A DNA stretch of 64,000 bases. Origin: Clarireedia homoeocarpa (lineage: Eukaryota; Ascomycota; Leotiomycetes; Helotiales; Rutstroemiaceae). The notes under the pieces were generated by a model. The model was not told the origin of the DNA. It did not search any database and worked only from the letters and a program-made list of their open reading frames with translations. The stretch's first letter is position 1; each line of letters begins with the position of its first letter. Shown here piece by piece: positions 46,404-59,548 of this stretch. The translations under genes were made by a program, and so were the position numbers. The stretch is from contig LNKV01000041.1 of the NCBI GenBank assembly GCA_001465935.1, positions 124,001-188,000 on the forward strand, read 5' to 3'.

Positions 46404-47279
46404 CTAAGTTAGTGAGCTTACTTGCACTCACTCCAAATCCCCAACTAATATTATTTTATACAGCACAGTACAATTAACTACAGTAAGTAGTTAGATAAAA
46501 CCCCCCACCCCTCAAAATCAAGGGAGAAACACCCCCCCCCCAACTTTCAAAAAATAGTAAAATCTAATCAATCAATCTCATCTCATCTCATCTCATCTCA
46601 TCTTATCTTCCCTCCCTCCCTCTCTTCAAAACATTACATTTCCCATTCATTCATCCATCCCCCCTCCCTCCCTCCCTCCAAACCACAAAAAAAAAGTTAA
46701 GCCAAACCCTCGGAGAAATTATTATTATTTAGCGCGGGGTAAATAAATAAAAAAAAACATCGCTAACTTAACTACGAGTTATCCGACCGAGCTTTACTTT
46801 ACTTTACTTTTTTACTTTAGCTTATCCCATCCCATCCCGTGATACCGCTTCCCTTTGGCGTTGGCGTAGCGTAATCTTACATTACATACATTATCAGCAA
46901 AAAAAAAAGCCCGTGTGCGTGTCCGTGAGCTCGCTTTTTTTTTTTTTTTTGAGGGGGGGAGGGGGTTTATATTTAACAAATATATATATATATTTTGGGG
47001 GGGGGGTGGGGGAGGGTGGATTTATTGTTGATAGAATAGATATTAACACGTCCGTTGCGTTGCATGAGGTAATGAATGAATAGATGAATAAATGAATGAA
47101 TGTGTAATGTAATATATGTAATCTTCAAGTTCTGCTGCTACTTGGAATGGGAAAAGACGGTTGATTGATTGTAAGTGCTCTGGAGTGAGCCAGGGCGCTG
47201 TTGTGTTGTGTTGCTGTTGTGTTAGGAGTAAGTTAGGTCACGTGATCAATCTGAAGGTAGGTAGGTAGGTAGATAGTCT

Positions 47280-47320
47280 GCCTCCACGGCAGTGGCCCTC
47301 GGAGAGCCAGCGGAGCGTCA
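47280..47320 (-). repeat. Right arm of the 41-bp inverted repeat
   Basis: Exact reverse complement of 44897-44937, 2.34 kb away. The bases just outside the two arms differ (TTTCAA on the left, CCCAGT on the right), so there is no obvious target-site duplication. Confidence 0.95.
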
Positions 47321-50300
47321 CCCAGTAACAGGTAGGAAAGAAAAGGTAGGTAAGTAGGTAAGGTAGGTAGGTAGGTAGTATTCCTTGATTCAAGCTATGT
47401 ATATGTATCGCTTATAGCTGGGTGCTCATTTGTTTAGTTTTGTTTTGTTTAGTTTTGTTTGTTTTTGTTTTCTTTGGCTTGGTCACTATGGATAAGGAAG
47501 GATACGGATAAGGACAGCAACATCCAAGCCGATACTTGATAGAGTAGAATCTCCTTGCTTCTGAAGACATCACTCCCTCAAAGAGGTAGGAAAAAGACAA
47601 CACGATATTTCACCCCTCCCGTTCTCCCAGGATCCCATCGCCAATTCGTCCAAGGCTAGAACTCATCTTCTAGAATACTTTGTGTCGACTCGGATGATCT
47701 ACATCTTAGAGCACGAGAAATGATGTCAAATCTACGGAAGGATAGATCAGGACATCGAAATCTGAAGTGAGGATCGAAGAAAATCTTTATAAGAAAACGT
47801 AATCCCCGTTTTCGGGAATTATTGGTTGAAGACAGATAGAGTTCGGATAGAGAGTCTTGCAAGGTAACGGTACTTGTAAGGTTAAAATCTTGATTCCTCG
47901 AACCTAAGAACTTGGTTCCAATATCGTTAATTCGCCGTGGTAATAGTACTTGGTACTTGTAGTAGGTACTTTGTAGGTGGCAGATGAAGATCGACAGGGG
48001 AAGCTCGTCGAGAAACTTTCCGAGGGGAAAAATCCCTGGTTGTGCGGAATTTGGATTGACAAATTTCAAAAGCCAACCAAGCAAACCAAGCAAACCAAGC
48101 AAACTTGACAAGGCTATGATGTGAATTCGATTTGCCCGTAAGCTATGATAAGTGAGATAATAAAAAGAAGGACGTTTTCTCCAGATAATATACTGCTACA
48201 GCCAGTTCCAGAACTTGTCTCGGATGAGGAAAATCAATCTACGTTCGTGACCGTGAGTGGATGGAAGAAGTCAAGGCAAGGCAAGGCGAGATAGGATTTG
48301 TCGACGCTTATTTTGCCGGAAGAAGATGACCGAGTAGATTAGGGTTTTCTTTGCTGGCATTGAAACGCTTCGGGGGAATCTTTTCCGTGTTGGAGGATGG
48401 ATTGATTGACGGTTTGGCCATGAGGCTCTGTGACAGGTGGTTATTTGCCGGCCCTTTTCTCAGATCTGTAGAATCTGTAGAATACTTGGGAAAGTGAACG
48501 GCCATGAGGCCATTGAGGTAGATCTCGATGAAGCAGAAATGAAGGGTTGACGGGATACAAGTAACAAAAGGTAGTAACTTGCTTGCTGATTGCAAGGGGC
48601 CCTTGTTTGTTGGAGAGTACGAAGTATAGTATCACTCAGCTTTTCTTAGGCTCAGCTGAGCAATGCCAGTTCCAGTCCTGAAACGCCCGCTCAGGTTCAC
48701 GGGTCGACCAGGCTACCAGGTCGCAAACAGTCTAGCCTCGGAGGAAAAGGCTGATTGATTATCACGAGGGGACAGATATGACAAGGCTACGAGCATGGGA
48801 TGGCGCATTGGTTGAGGTACGAGCTATTGGCTGGTTGCCCGTGTAATTGTAATGAGCGCACGCACGCACGCACACGCACGGGAAACCGATGAAACCATCC
48901 TTTTGCCTTCCATTGGAATTTCAGCCTTGATATGTTCCACTTCCCATAATACAGTCAGGTCATGTCCAGTCCCCGTCATCCGGTAGCAAGTTCCAGAAGA
49001 TCCTGTTGACCTGGACACCCACACCGCTCTCCCCTCCTGTTTCTGAAGCCGTAATCCTTCAGGTGGTCCCGTAAATCCCCTAGGTTGCACCGTCGGAAAG
49101 GATCGTCATGGGTCCTAGAGAAACAACGAACGAACGACGACGATAGCAATGACGAGGAAGAAACTGATTGATTGATTGAGGGATTGATTGATCTGCGGGC
49201 GGCTATCTTGTAGGCCGTATGGGGAACGAGAAATCTATTTCTGCGACACGAAAGAATGACGACAACTCCTTTGGGAAAACGTAATCGTGGATAATCCTCA
49301 TGCGTTGTCATGTCATAGGTCGGCCCTTGATGCGACCTTGTGTACGAAGGATCTTGTCCGCGCTTGTTCCTCGAATGAAATGCACAACCATGAATAATGT
49401 TTATGGAAGTCATGGGGCACAAATTGAGCTGGGGGGTCATTTGTGAACATCACCTACTTTGTATGATATGAAAGGCATAAGCGCTTTTCGGGTAGTATCC
49501 GGTTCTATTCTTGGGTATACCCGATGCCGAATTGAAGGAAGAGATAGATTGAATGGGATGGATGGGGGATGAATGATCGGCTCGAAAGAGTAAAAGCCGG
49601 GGAAATTGTTGAAGGGTTTTGGATCCTTTTGGGGTTTTGCTAGATATGTACATGTCGATGTAGATATGTAGATATGTAGATATGTAGATATGTACATGTG
49701 GATATGTACAAAGTACGTGAAGAGGTAAAAAGGCTGCACCTGATTCGGCATGTGGGGTACGGGGATCGTTTGGTGGTTGGAGTTTGGAAGTGAGGGGTCG
49801 AGAAGAGGAGAAGCAAGTTTTTAGAACATCAGATCAGCTAAGTTGGAAGACGCGTTTGTCAATATTTACTTTGTCGGTTCGTCGCGTCCACGAAACGAGA
49901 CGGGAAGTTTGGTGCATGTTTGGTGCATGTTGCTGCATTGGTGCATTGGTGCATTGGTGTATCGCTGCATTGCTGCATGCTGAACCGATACTCGAAAAGG
50001 GAAGGTAGAAAATGCATGAAACTTTTGGTGCAGAAGCTTAAATCTGGATAATCCTAGGCTGAGGCAGGGGAGTTAATTGCCTGATGAAGTAATTGGCGTG
50101 ATCTGTGATCTGTGATCCGTCATCTGTGATCCGTCCTGCACCTGCACACTGCACCACCGGCTGTACTTTGTATGAATTCCATGCAAACGGAGGGCGAGAA
50201 GGAAAGCAGAAGGAAAGCAGAAGGAAAGCAGAAGGAAAGCAGAAGGAAAAAAGCTTGGAACAAGCGTGGAAAAAGGGCCATGTCACGATGAGCTGACCCA

Positions 50301-50796
50301 AGTTGTCGATGGTGAGTTCGATGATGAGGTCGATGGCGTTGATAATGAATTGAATTATACACGGTAGCGAAATGAACCACGGCCTGCTTTGGTACACAGC
50401 TGCGATGCCATTCTCCATCAATAGCTGCTATGCCATGTTCATAAAATGGCACGGGAAAGCGACGGGGGGGAGCTTTGGCCAATGGTATGTTATAATTCTT
50501 CATCCATCCAGCATGTTACAAGTTATACATACTTCGTACAGTAGGACAGCAGCATAATATCTATGATAATGTTCAGGGTAGCTTCTATGTCTCTAACCCT
50601 GATTTCTTCCCTAGGACCGTTGAAACCTCTGCGCATGAAGTTGCAGTTGTACGAAGGTAGTAAGTAGGCTAAGCTTCTACTTCTGCCCTCTTCCTCACAT
50701 CTACTTGGAACAGTCACCAGAACGTCAAACCCTCCGACTCGCACACTGCAACTCTGCCATAAGGGAACGCCCCATGCTCACTAACCATTCTCACTC

Positions 50797-50884
50797 AGCA
50801 ACGAGCAACGAGCAACGAGCAACGAGCAACGAGCAACGAGCAACGAGCAACCAGCAACCAGCAACCAGCAACCAGCAACCAGCA
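50797..50884. repeat. Heptamer minisatellite, AGCAACG then AGCAACC units
   Basis: Seven AGCAACG units followed by about five AGCAACC units, showing a point variant that spread through one half of the array. Confidence 0.9.
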
Positions 50885-53023
50885 CTGCTTTGCGCGAGGG
50901 GACCCAGATACGTACCTACAGCCAATCAATCCAAAGACTGGTGCTCTCCACTGTCATCCATCATCTCCGCCGCACCCTCGCAGCAAGTTTAAACTGCCTA
51001 GGACTTGGTACATCGTGATCCACTAAGCCTACTTTGCCCTCTTTTTTTTTCTTCTTCTGACCAAATCCAATAAAAATAGAGACTTTGTATTGCTGCGAAC
51101 CAAGTAAGGATTCCTAGAACCGATGGATCCTCTTTTTTTTGCAGCCAGGTACCAAATCGCACTTACTGGTACGGGTAGTATCTGCCATGCTCTGCCTTGC
51201 GGGCCAGCTACAAGGCTCAGCTACCTTACTCACAGTGGTAGTACATTGAGCAGTCAGGTGCTCGACTAGGCTTAGATTGTTTGGTGGCTTGGAGATGGGG
51301 GAGCACAGGAGTACAGGCCAAATCCCCGCGACGACCGTCTATCGGGGAAGGGAAGAGGAAGAAAGGGAAACTGCAGCTACTGTAGATAGTATGGATACGT
51401 TGGCATTGACGGCTCATTCAAGACAGGATCAGAGGGAGAGCGACGATGTCGATGAAATGGAAAAGGGTATGGATGGTGCATTGGTGAGAGATCCCTTGCG
51501 TAAGAGTACAGAGTAGAGCACAGTAGAGTACAGTAGAGCGCAGTAGTGAGCAGCAGCTTTGAAGGAAGACAAACGAACGAACCAGCCAGTTACCCACTTC
51601 TAGGCCCTTGCATTTCATCCCCCCATCCATCCATCCCCATCCATCCATCCCCATCCACCCATCCACCCATCCACTCGCCCACTTTACCCACACGCAAGAA
51701 GCGACCCACCACGTAAACTGGTTCCAGGTTCCTCTGCGAGCATTGGGTGAACCATGCCGAAAGGGTTACGAACGACCATCCATCGGCGGGAAGAGGAAAC
51801 AATGGTATACTGTACTTGGTACATAGGCTACTCAATCATCCAGCTAGCTCTAAATCATCCACCTAGCTAGGAGAAAGTCCTAGCTAGGAAGAAAGTCCTC
51901 GCTAGTCCTCGCTAGTCCTTTTGCACTTTTGCACTTTGGCGCGCACTCAACTTGCTCGCTAGATTTACCGTAGCAAACACAAAGTGCGTGCGGACGTGAC
52001 GGAAGCGTGAGCGAACAAAAAAACCCGAGTGAGCCTCTCCCTCCAGGTCCAGGTCTCCTAGACAACACCGGGGCGACAAGACCAATCCAGGGAATATGAT
52101 AATAATGAATTGCGAGGGGACGAAAAAAAAAAATGAAAATGAAAATGAAACTCCACTGTCGATGCTGATTGCTTCCGATTCTTTTATCTTCACCAATTCT
52201 CCTCCATCCTCTTCTTTTTCACTTCCTCTTCTACCTCCACCCGGCCGACGACCACCAATACGACGACTACTTTATTCCACCACCCATCCCCCGTTCGTTC
52301 CCTCGCCCACTCTCCTCCCTTCCCTCCTTCTTTGAACGCCACCGAGCCCCAATTCCAATCCATCCCTCTTCAATTGGAATACAGTCGCTGTGGATCTCGC
52401 ATCTCAAGAAGTATCAAAGGATAAAGGTCGACTTCCCCCCCCACACCCACCACCACCTTTTTCCCACTTCTTCTTATATGTGAGAGCATACTTCCCTTCC
52501 GACCAGGGCCGGCCTTCCTTCGACCACCTCATTCGACCCACGCTCGCGTTTTTCGTCGACATAAAGCAGCCGCCGTGCGACCTACCTTACCTCAACTTGT
52601 CGGTAATAATCCAGGGCAAGCCACCAGTTCAAGCCCATCGACACGGGCGGCATACCACAAAGGAAACGAACTTCTCCCGGTCGCTCTCAATGCACCAAGC
52701 ATTCCAGTAATTTTGATCCGACAACCTTTCTCTCCTTCTCCCTCCATACAACTCTCCTCCCACCATCCCCAAGGGAATCCTACCGTTGCCGTTATCTGTA
52801 TAGCAACGGTCAATTGGAGATATCCTCGCCCAATATACCCCCCCCGTCTACCGTCAGACATCAGTCGACCTCTCTCGAATATTATTCTTCGGTTTACAAT
52901 TCTTTCACGACGGAACAGTTGCTGCACTGGATATTCCCTCGGATTTAATTCAATTGATTGTATAATTGCGACGTAGTAGAATTCACCCTACCAATTAACC
53001 CCCCATCCCGAAATACACTCATT

Positions 53024-54875
53024 ATGGAGGCCTCATCACCGTTAGCTGCTATGCAGCCTTCTTCGTACATGCCAGCTTGGGCGCGCAATGATTTGTATAC
53101 TTCACATCCTCACGCACATATGTCAAATGTTACTTTTGGGCCAGGTGCTTTCGACTTTCGGGATATCAGCATGAAGCACTCTGCCAAGTCGGATTACTTT
53201 CAGCTGAAACCTGTGCGAGGTTCTTCACCTACGGCAAGTTTGGCAGCAGATCTATCACAGAACTTTCATATTGATATGAGGTTTGTTGGCTTGGATATCC
53301 GTCCATTGTAATGATCTTAAGCTAACTGGACGCACCTATACAGCCCTCAATTGCCTACTCCACGACGCTCGCTTTTCACCGCAAACCTGTTTGGAACCAT
53401 TGATGGAAGGGGTAAGAGCTGGCCAGATGGAAGTTAATATTGGAGATGTTAACAATAAACAGACTGTGTTACAACACCTCCATTACCTTCTTCCTCTCCA
53501 GGTCCTTTAAACGAAAGAATGGACATTTCACCTCTTCCACACAAACAACCATATTTCTCTGCGCAAATTGAGATACATTCACCTTCACCAGCAGGTACTC
53601 CCAAGGAAGACGTGGATATGGATTCCTCCCCACTTCGTCCCTCCCCTCTCGATTCTTCGAAACCATTTGCTGCCGAGTAAGTGCAAATTGCCATCATTCC
53701 AGAGAGCGACATGCTAATCTGAGAGACATAGACGAAGGAAAAATACATTTTTACGACCTTCCCTCGCACGCACCAAAGGTTACACGACGAACTCAGCCCA
53801 ACGACAGAACTACGAGGGTCAGCTACCTCCCTTCCGCTTCGGTGCTGGAAGTAGCAAATTGTCGACTTCGACCTCGATGTCCCTTGGCGAATGCTTTATG
53901 GAATCTCCACCCCAAGAACGCCGCCCAAAATCTGCAAATAGCCCTTCCACCACAGGCATTGCACCACCACGATTAAGCAAGCCATTTGCCAGTATGTCGA
54001 CAACTTCACTAAGAAATAACGGATCACCAATTGGGAGTCACTCTCGCAGACCCTCCAACCCAATGGTCCGACCTAGGAAACAGTTTCGCCGATCGCTGAG
54101 CATGTTTGAAAGTCCGCAAGATGTTGTGAAAGAGAAGAAGGGGGAAGTGAGCAATTTACATACCGTGATGGACATGGATGAAATTCACCAACCTATTTTA
54201 CCCCATTTCTTTCAGGAAGGTCAACCCGACAGCATTCCCCGGATTTGCAAGGAAACATTACTGGACATCCTTGATGGCAAATACGATGACCAATATGAAC
54301 AACGAATGATTGTCGATTGCCGTTTCGAATATGAATTTGAGGGTGGCCATATCGATGGTGCCGTGAATTACAATGACAAAGAATTACTAACCAGTCAATT
54401 GTTTGAAACAAGCTTGCCTGGAAAAACCCTCTTAGTCTTTCATTGCGAGTACTCGGCCCACAGAGCACCCATTATGGCTCGCCACGTACGACAACAGGAT
54501 CGTGCAACTAACGTCGAACAATACCCAAAGCTTTCGTATCCTGAAGTGTATATCCTGGATGGTGGCTACAGTGCTTTCTTTGCAGAACATCAAGGCCGCT
54601 GCTTTCCCCAAAACTATGTGGAAATGGATGCCAAGGAACATGCATTTACTTGCGAGCGAGAAATGGGTAAACTTCGACAAAACAGAACGAAGCTCAGTAG
54701 AGCACATACTTATGCCATTGGTCAACATGGACAATTTGATGACAGCCCTACTGCACCTAGTCGATCTAAGTCTGGCAGCAGTACGGTATTAATGAAAGAC
54801 ATGACGAGCTCTCCCATGATGAGCTCACCCATATTTCACGATCGAGGTACCCCACGAAGACAAGTCTCATACTAG
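53024..54875 (+). CDS. cdc25: M-phase inducer phosphatase Cdc25 (NimT/Mih1), four exons
   Basis: Exons 53024-53280, 53344-53411, 53463-53676 and 53732-54875 join in phase to 560 residues. Exon junctions restore DMSPQLPTPRRSLF, DGRDCVTTPPLP and FAAERRKNTFLRP. The long N-terminus is Ser/Thr-Pro-rich, as expected for a region regulated by kinases and 14-3-3 (RRSLF, RRSLSMF). The C-terminal rhodanese-fold catalytic domain has IPRICKETLLDILDGKYDD, VDCRFEYEFEGGHIDGAVN and the active-site loop HCEYSAHRAP (C418-x5-R424), then YPEVYILDGGYSAFF. Cdc25 removes inhibitory tyrosine phosphate from Cdk1 to trigger mitosis. The start is the ATG after a long pyrimidine-rich leader. The gene is isolated: 13 kb to the left and 6 kb to the right contain no other supported gene. 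Confidence 0.95.
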
Positions 54876-56752
54876 ATAATACCCTTTGCATCATATGACT
54901 CTGGCGTTCGGCTTTTTTTGCATTGCTCGGAGTTTGAGATTTCACATACTTCGTCGGCCTCACTTCTTTTTATTTTTTCTTTCTTTTTTTCTCGTCGAGA
55001 CTTCTTCCGGAACAGATCTACTGCAACCAGTACAACAGGTCGTCTTGATACCCTGACCTGATTCTATTCATTTTCTCTTCAAGAACTACTACTCTTTATT
55101 TTAATGCGTCTTCCTTCTTCGAAAATTAGCGGTGTTTTTCGATAACCACATTTTTTGGCTCTCGGCGTATTGGCGTGCATACATCTGCATCGGCATACAT
55201 TTTTTGAGTTACCAGCAAGTCATTTTGAACATCGATCATTTCGAATCGATACAGCGAACGCAGACTTTTTTTTTTCTTGGATCAGGAATCCTGGGCCATA
55301 TACACACTCACTTGAGCTACACCGCGGGTTATACCAAACCCTTACACCATGAGACAAATTACACGACAACGAAGCCAAAGACAGTCAAGAAGTCTACGAT
55401 CATATCACATTTTTCTTTTTCAAACAAATACGACAAAACAAACTCCGGTCTTCTCTCCTCCATGGACTGGGAAATATTATCTCGCTCATACTTCTGGACA
55501 TCACACCCAGCCTCAAAAAGTCTCCTAATATTCGAAGAACTCGAATAGTATATTTCATCAAACCAACCTACCAACCAATACATACGCACTTGTTTTTACC
55601 AATCTCCTAGTCCTTCGCCTTCGATTCAAACAAAAAACTTGTTCATCTTATTCCCATCATAAACCACTTCTAATACCTCTTTCGTTTGCGGCATCCATCA
55701 TCGTTTGCTTCTGGATAACTCTCTCGATTTTGAAAGGTTTTTCTTCGTTCCAAATTGGCATTGACTAGTGTGTACTTTACTTTAAGCTTGTTTCTGCTTT
55801 GGATGGGGAAGATACCAGATGGGATTGGGATGGGGATGGGGAAAAGGGGAACATCTTAAAAAGTTTTTTTTTTTTTCTGATTTCATGCGCTTGATGGATT
55901 GTGGGATAGGATGGATAGAGATTTATTTGGATGGTTTTTACTGGGGAATACCACGGGAAATACCACATGTGAAGGGGAGATTACATGAGAGGATGGCTTA
56001 TGCATGGAAGCAAAGCTAATACCTGTATGCATCGTCCATGATATGAAGACGATGCGGGATGGGGTGATGAGTTGAGTGAGTGGGACACGAGATAAGATGA
56101 GATGAGATGAGATGACATGAGAAATTCGATAACGAAAAAGATAAAAACAATTCAAAAATTTTCAATAACTCCTCTTTGATTTCTTGCTTGGTGATGTGAG
56201 GTGAAGTGATGATGGCTTGCTACCTTGACTTTGTTGATGCTTCAATGCATCTATCCATCGACTGGTTGATATACTTGTATCTTAATTTATGACGTGCTGA
56301 GTCATAACCCTATAGAGTTTCACGCAGGAGGAAGAGGAGGAGGAGATACAAATACAAAAGTTAATTTAGTTTATAGAATGATTGAAGAGGTTGATTTAGA
56401 TAGTAGTAGTCATCGTGTAGTGAGTGGTGAGAGAGTTGACGGAGATAAATTACAAAAAAAAGTACTGTAGCGAGGAAAAATATAGGGGGAAGTGGGGGGG
56501 GGGGTTTATAATGTTCTTGTAATTGCACTGTTTATATATTTTTATTTATTTTTTTTATTTAATTTGATATTTCATGGGGGTGGGGTTTGGATGCTTGTTT
56601 GCTTGTTTGCTTGCTGGCTGTGGGGAATAGTGAGTGAGTGAGTGAGTGAGTGAGTGAGTGGTAGGTAGGTATTCTTGCGGATGGGAATGGGAATGGGAAT
56701 GGGAATGCGAAGGAGGAGAAATTTATCACGGGAGCGCGCGCTAGAGTGGCGA

Positions 56753-56785
<33 letters not shown>

Positions 56786-56838
56786 ATCGGGCTTTGCTTT
56801 TCGGATGTAGATGAGATGTAGATGAGGAGGATCAGATG

Positions 56839-56896
<58 letters not shown>
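56839..56896. repeat. GATA microsatellite
   Basis: About 14 uninterrupted GATA units, the longest pure tetranucleotide array in the window; likely length-polymorphic. Confidence 0.95.
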
Positions 56897-56897
<1 letters not shown>

Positions 56898-57014
56898 GCT
56901 AGATGGTGTCGTTCTTGTTTATGTACTCGTGGGATTGGTCTGGTTGGTCTGGTCGTTTAGTGTGCTAGATTAGCTAGGGAGAGGGAGAGGGAGAGGGCGG
57001 GTGGGGGGATGGGG

Positions 57015-57146
57015 GTTGGAAGTTGGAAGTTGGGAGTTGAAAGTTGGGAGTTGAAAGTTGGGAGTTGGAAGTTGGGAGTTGGAGTTGGGAGTTGGGAGTT
57101 GGAAGTTGGGAGTTGGAAGTTGGGAGTTGGAAGTTGGAAGTTGGAG
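57015..57146. repeat. Heptamer minisatellite, GTTGGAA/GTTGGGA units
   Basis: About 18 imperfect 7-bp units alternating between TTGGAAG, TTGGGAG and TTGAAAG. The strand is G/T-rich with regularly spaced GG and GGG. Confidence 0.9.
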
Positions 57147-57262
57147 ATGTGAATGAGATGGGGTATGTTTGATGTTTGTGCTGAGTCTTGATTCCTGTCT
57201 CTCTATAGGGGGCGGGGGTGTAAGAGTTGAGAAGATCTCGCTTTGAAGGGCATGTTTATCGA

Positions 57263-57265
<3 letters not shown>

Positions 57266-57302
<37 letters not shown>
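57266..57302. repeat. Homopolymer of 37 T
   Basis: Uninterrupted T run, followed by AAAGGCC. Length is probably unstable. Confidence 0.9.
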
Positions 57303-57306
<4 letters not shown>

Positions 57307-58017
57307 GCCTAAATAGGTTACCTGGTGGGAGTAGAGAGAGGTATTGTGGACTGCACATGGTTGGATCCCCGTGGAGAGGCTCCTGACTAGTTGGGATATG
57401 AAAGGAAGATACAAGTTTCAGAACCGCTGGCATGTAGTAAGTCTTGTTGTCACACCTTGGTTGACAGGGAGGGAACAGGAGTCGCAGAAAACAGAAGTGG
57501 TATTGTACGAATCTATAAAGAAGAGAAGCACGAATCTATAAAGAAGAGAAGTACAAAGAGAGAAATTGAAGTGGTTCAAGTACCCAATACTTAGCTCCTG
57601 CCTAGGTTGCGCCCAAGTCCTTCTCTTTGTACCTAGCAGGCTACAACGACAATTCCTCCCTTTAAATCTCTGGATCAACAGAAGCGTATCAATCTGAACT
57701 GTGGATAGTTCAAGACCCAGAGACATTATCATCGAGCAGAGAAGGTAGATGTAGTCGGACGATTTGTGTCTGCGATGTTCGAGTTGTCACTCTTGTTGTT
57801 AAAGAATATAGACAGGATTTTATTAAGCTAAAGCTAGTACTATCTATAAAGTTATCTCTCTATCTATATCCTTTATATTATTGAAGATAATCCCTTATAT
57901 TATTGAATATATTTAAGTACTTACTCAGGTTTATTTATAAAGTAATACTCTTATATACTATATCAAGTATTGTATACAATATACCAAAAAGTGTCTTACG
58001 TTAAACCACGATACTTA

Positions 58018-58384
58018 CGCTAAAGCCCGACATATAAATTTTCTACGCTAAAGCCCGACACACAAATTTCCACGCTAAAGGGCGACACGCTAAAGGCCGA
58101 CACACAAATTTTCCACGCTAAAGGCCGACACACAAATTTTTCACGCTAAAGGCCGACACGCTAAAGGCCGACACACAAATTTTTCACGCTAAAGGCCGAC
58201 ACACAAATTTTCCACGCTAAAGGCCGACACACAAATTTTTCACGCTAAAGGCCGACACGCTAAAGGCCGACACACAAATTTTTCACGCTAAAGGCCGACA
58301 CACAAATTTTCCACGCTAAAGGCCGACACACAAATTTTTCACACTAAAGGCCGACACACAAATTTCCACGCTAAAGGCCGCACC
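58018..58384. repeat. Minisatellite with 28-bp and 15-bp units (about 15 copies)
   Basis: Core ACGCTAAAGGCCGAC repeats about 15 times. Long units of 28 bp carry the core plus ACACAAATTTTTC; short units of 15 bp are the core alone, inserted at intervals. Left-edge copies are divergent (CTAAAGCCCGACATATAAA) while the centre is nearly homogeneous, the usual sign of unequal exchange. A GC-rich near-palindrome (CCCGGCACGTGCCCGGG) lies 25 bp beyond the right edge. Confidence 0.9.
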
Positions 58385-59517
58385 TTAGTTACCGGTCGTA
58401 CCTCCTAGCCCGGCACGTGCCCGGGTTACTACTCCCTTACACTATTTCTCGTGAGTAGTTTGCATCATTGCATGAAAAATACTAGACGTCTACACCACCT
58501 CTCCTTAATTGATTCTGATAATAAGAACATCACAACTTGTAGTACAGTTTTCTTTGTTAAGAGAAGTTGTTTAAATACACAAATTTAACTCGAGCGATCA
58601 TACGCTTGCATGAGATTCACTTTGGAAGACTCTATCCTTGCTCCTTATATTAGGTCCAATTTCTTCTAACCCGCCTTGCTGAATAAATATACCGCATCCA
58701 TCATAACTCGCTACCTTGTATTGCAAAGGTAGTGTCGGTTGGCTTAGTACAGCTGTAGTGTTAGTCCGATTCGTGGTACTATACTTAGTCACAATAGGGG
58801 ACCAAGTAGTGCTTTGAATCGGGTTGAATTCTCTAAACTAGGCGGGAGGGAGAGTTGAACTATATAGACCTTCTCTCCCGTACTAGCTACTATACTACAG
58901 CGATTATCCTATATCCTGTTATAAAACTCTAAAAGTGACACTACTTCTAGAGAAGTGATAATTACGACTTATATTTCACACCTGTAGTCCCTCTTCTGTA
59001 ATTCAGTATCCTGTAATATCTTTCCCGTAGTTCAGTGAATATAGTGAACTAACAGGTAGTCGAAGTGAGAGTACGTGCATCCTAATAGCACGTGTAGAAG
59101 AAGATCCAGGGGGCAGTCATTCTAGGCTGTACCATATAGGCTAAAAAAAAAGGGGGGGGGGGAAGGCTATAGAATATATGCCAGAGACAAGTTGGACTAT
59201 TGTTGATTGTTAAAACAGGTTCTCGTTCATACGAGACGAGACGGCGGGTTGGGTTATCTGAATCACAGATAGATTTATTACTACTATATAGAGATCGATA
59301 GACATATAGATAGAAGAAGCACAAGATTTACAGCCAAAATTTTTACGTCTGTTTATACTATCACCTCTCGTAGAAGTGATAGGTTGAAATTGGAAGGAGA
59401 AAGAAAAAAATATATTTATCCATGTTCCTCTACTATTCATCGCATCATCATCTATTGAAGGGCATGTATGTTCACATCATATCACATCACATCTCAATTA
59501 GACAAAGCAGCCCACCC

Positions 59518-59548
<31 letters not shown>

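Larger units (their letters stand above)
40053..53023. other. Gene-poor island of 13 kb upstream of cdc25
   Basis: I find no supported gene in 13 kb. Open frames reach about 150 codons (42467-42925, 47656-48111 and 48976-49440, all minus) but are of low complexity or motif-free and do not extend across splice sites. The tract is saturated with simple repeats: AATC near 45593-45630, CATCAC near 45838, GTCCGTCT near 45331, CGTG near 44983, GATA near 46313, GTAG near 47256, heptamers at 40884 and 50797, GGAAAGCAGAA near 50197, and GATATGTA near 49650. It also holds the 41-bp inverted repeat. From about 51600 to 53023 the plus strand becomes pyrimidine-rich, as in long fungal 5' leaders, so part of it is probably cdc25 untranslated leader. 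Confidence 0.55.

Noticed and set aside
44897..47320. Intact DNA transposon bounded by the 41-bp inverted repeats
   Set aside because: The interior holds only microsatellites and short frames without transposase motifs, and the flanks show no target-site duplication. Kept only as an inverted-repeat observation.
47656..48111. 151-codon minus-strand frame
   Set aside because: Its N-terminus is translated from a short direct repeat (GCTTGGTTT), and the rest has no motif or splice support. A chance frame cannot be excluded but is likelier.
48976..49440. 154-codon minus-strand frame
   Set aside because: Ser/Arg-rich composition including a translated GATT repeat (INPSINQS); no family resemblance.
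58018..58384. Possible CRISPR-like array
   Set aside because: Repeats are contiguous, with no unique spacers of constant length, in a eukaryotic context. It is a minisatellite.
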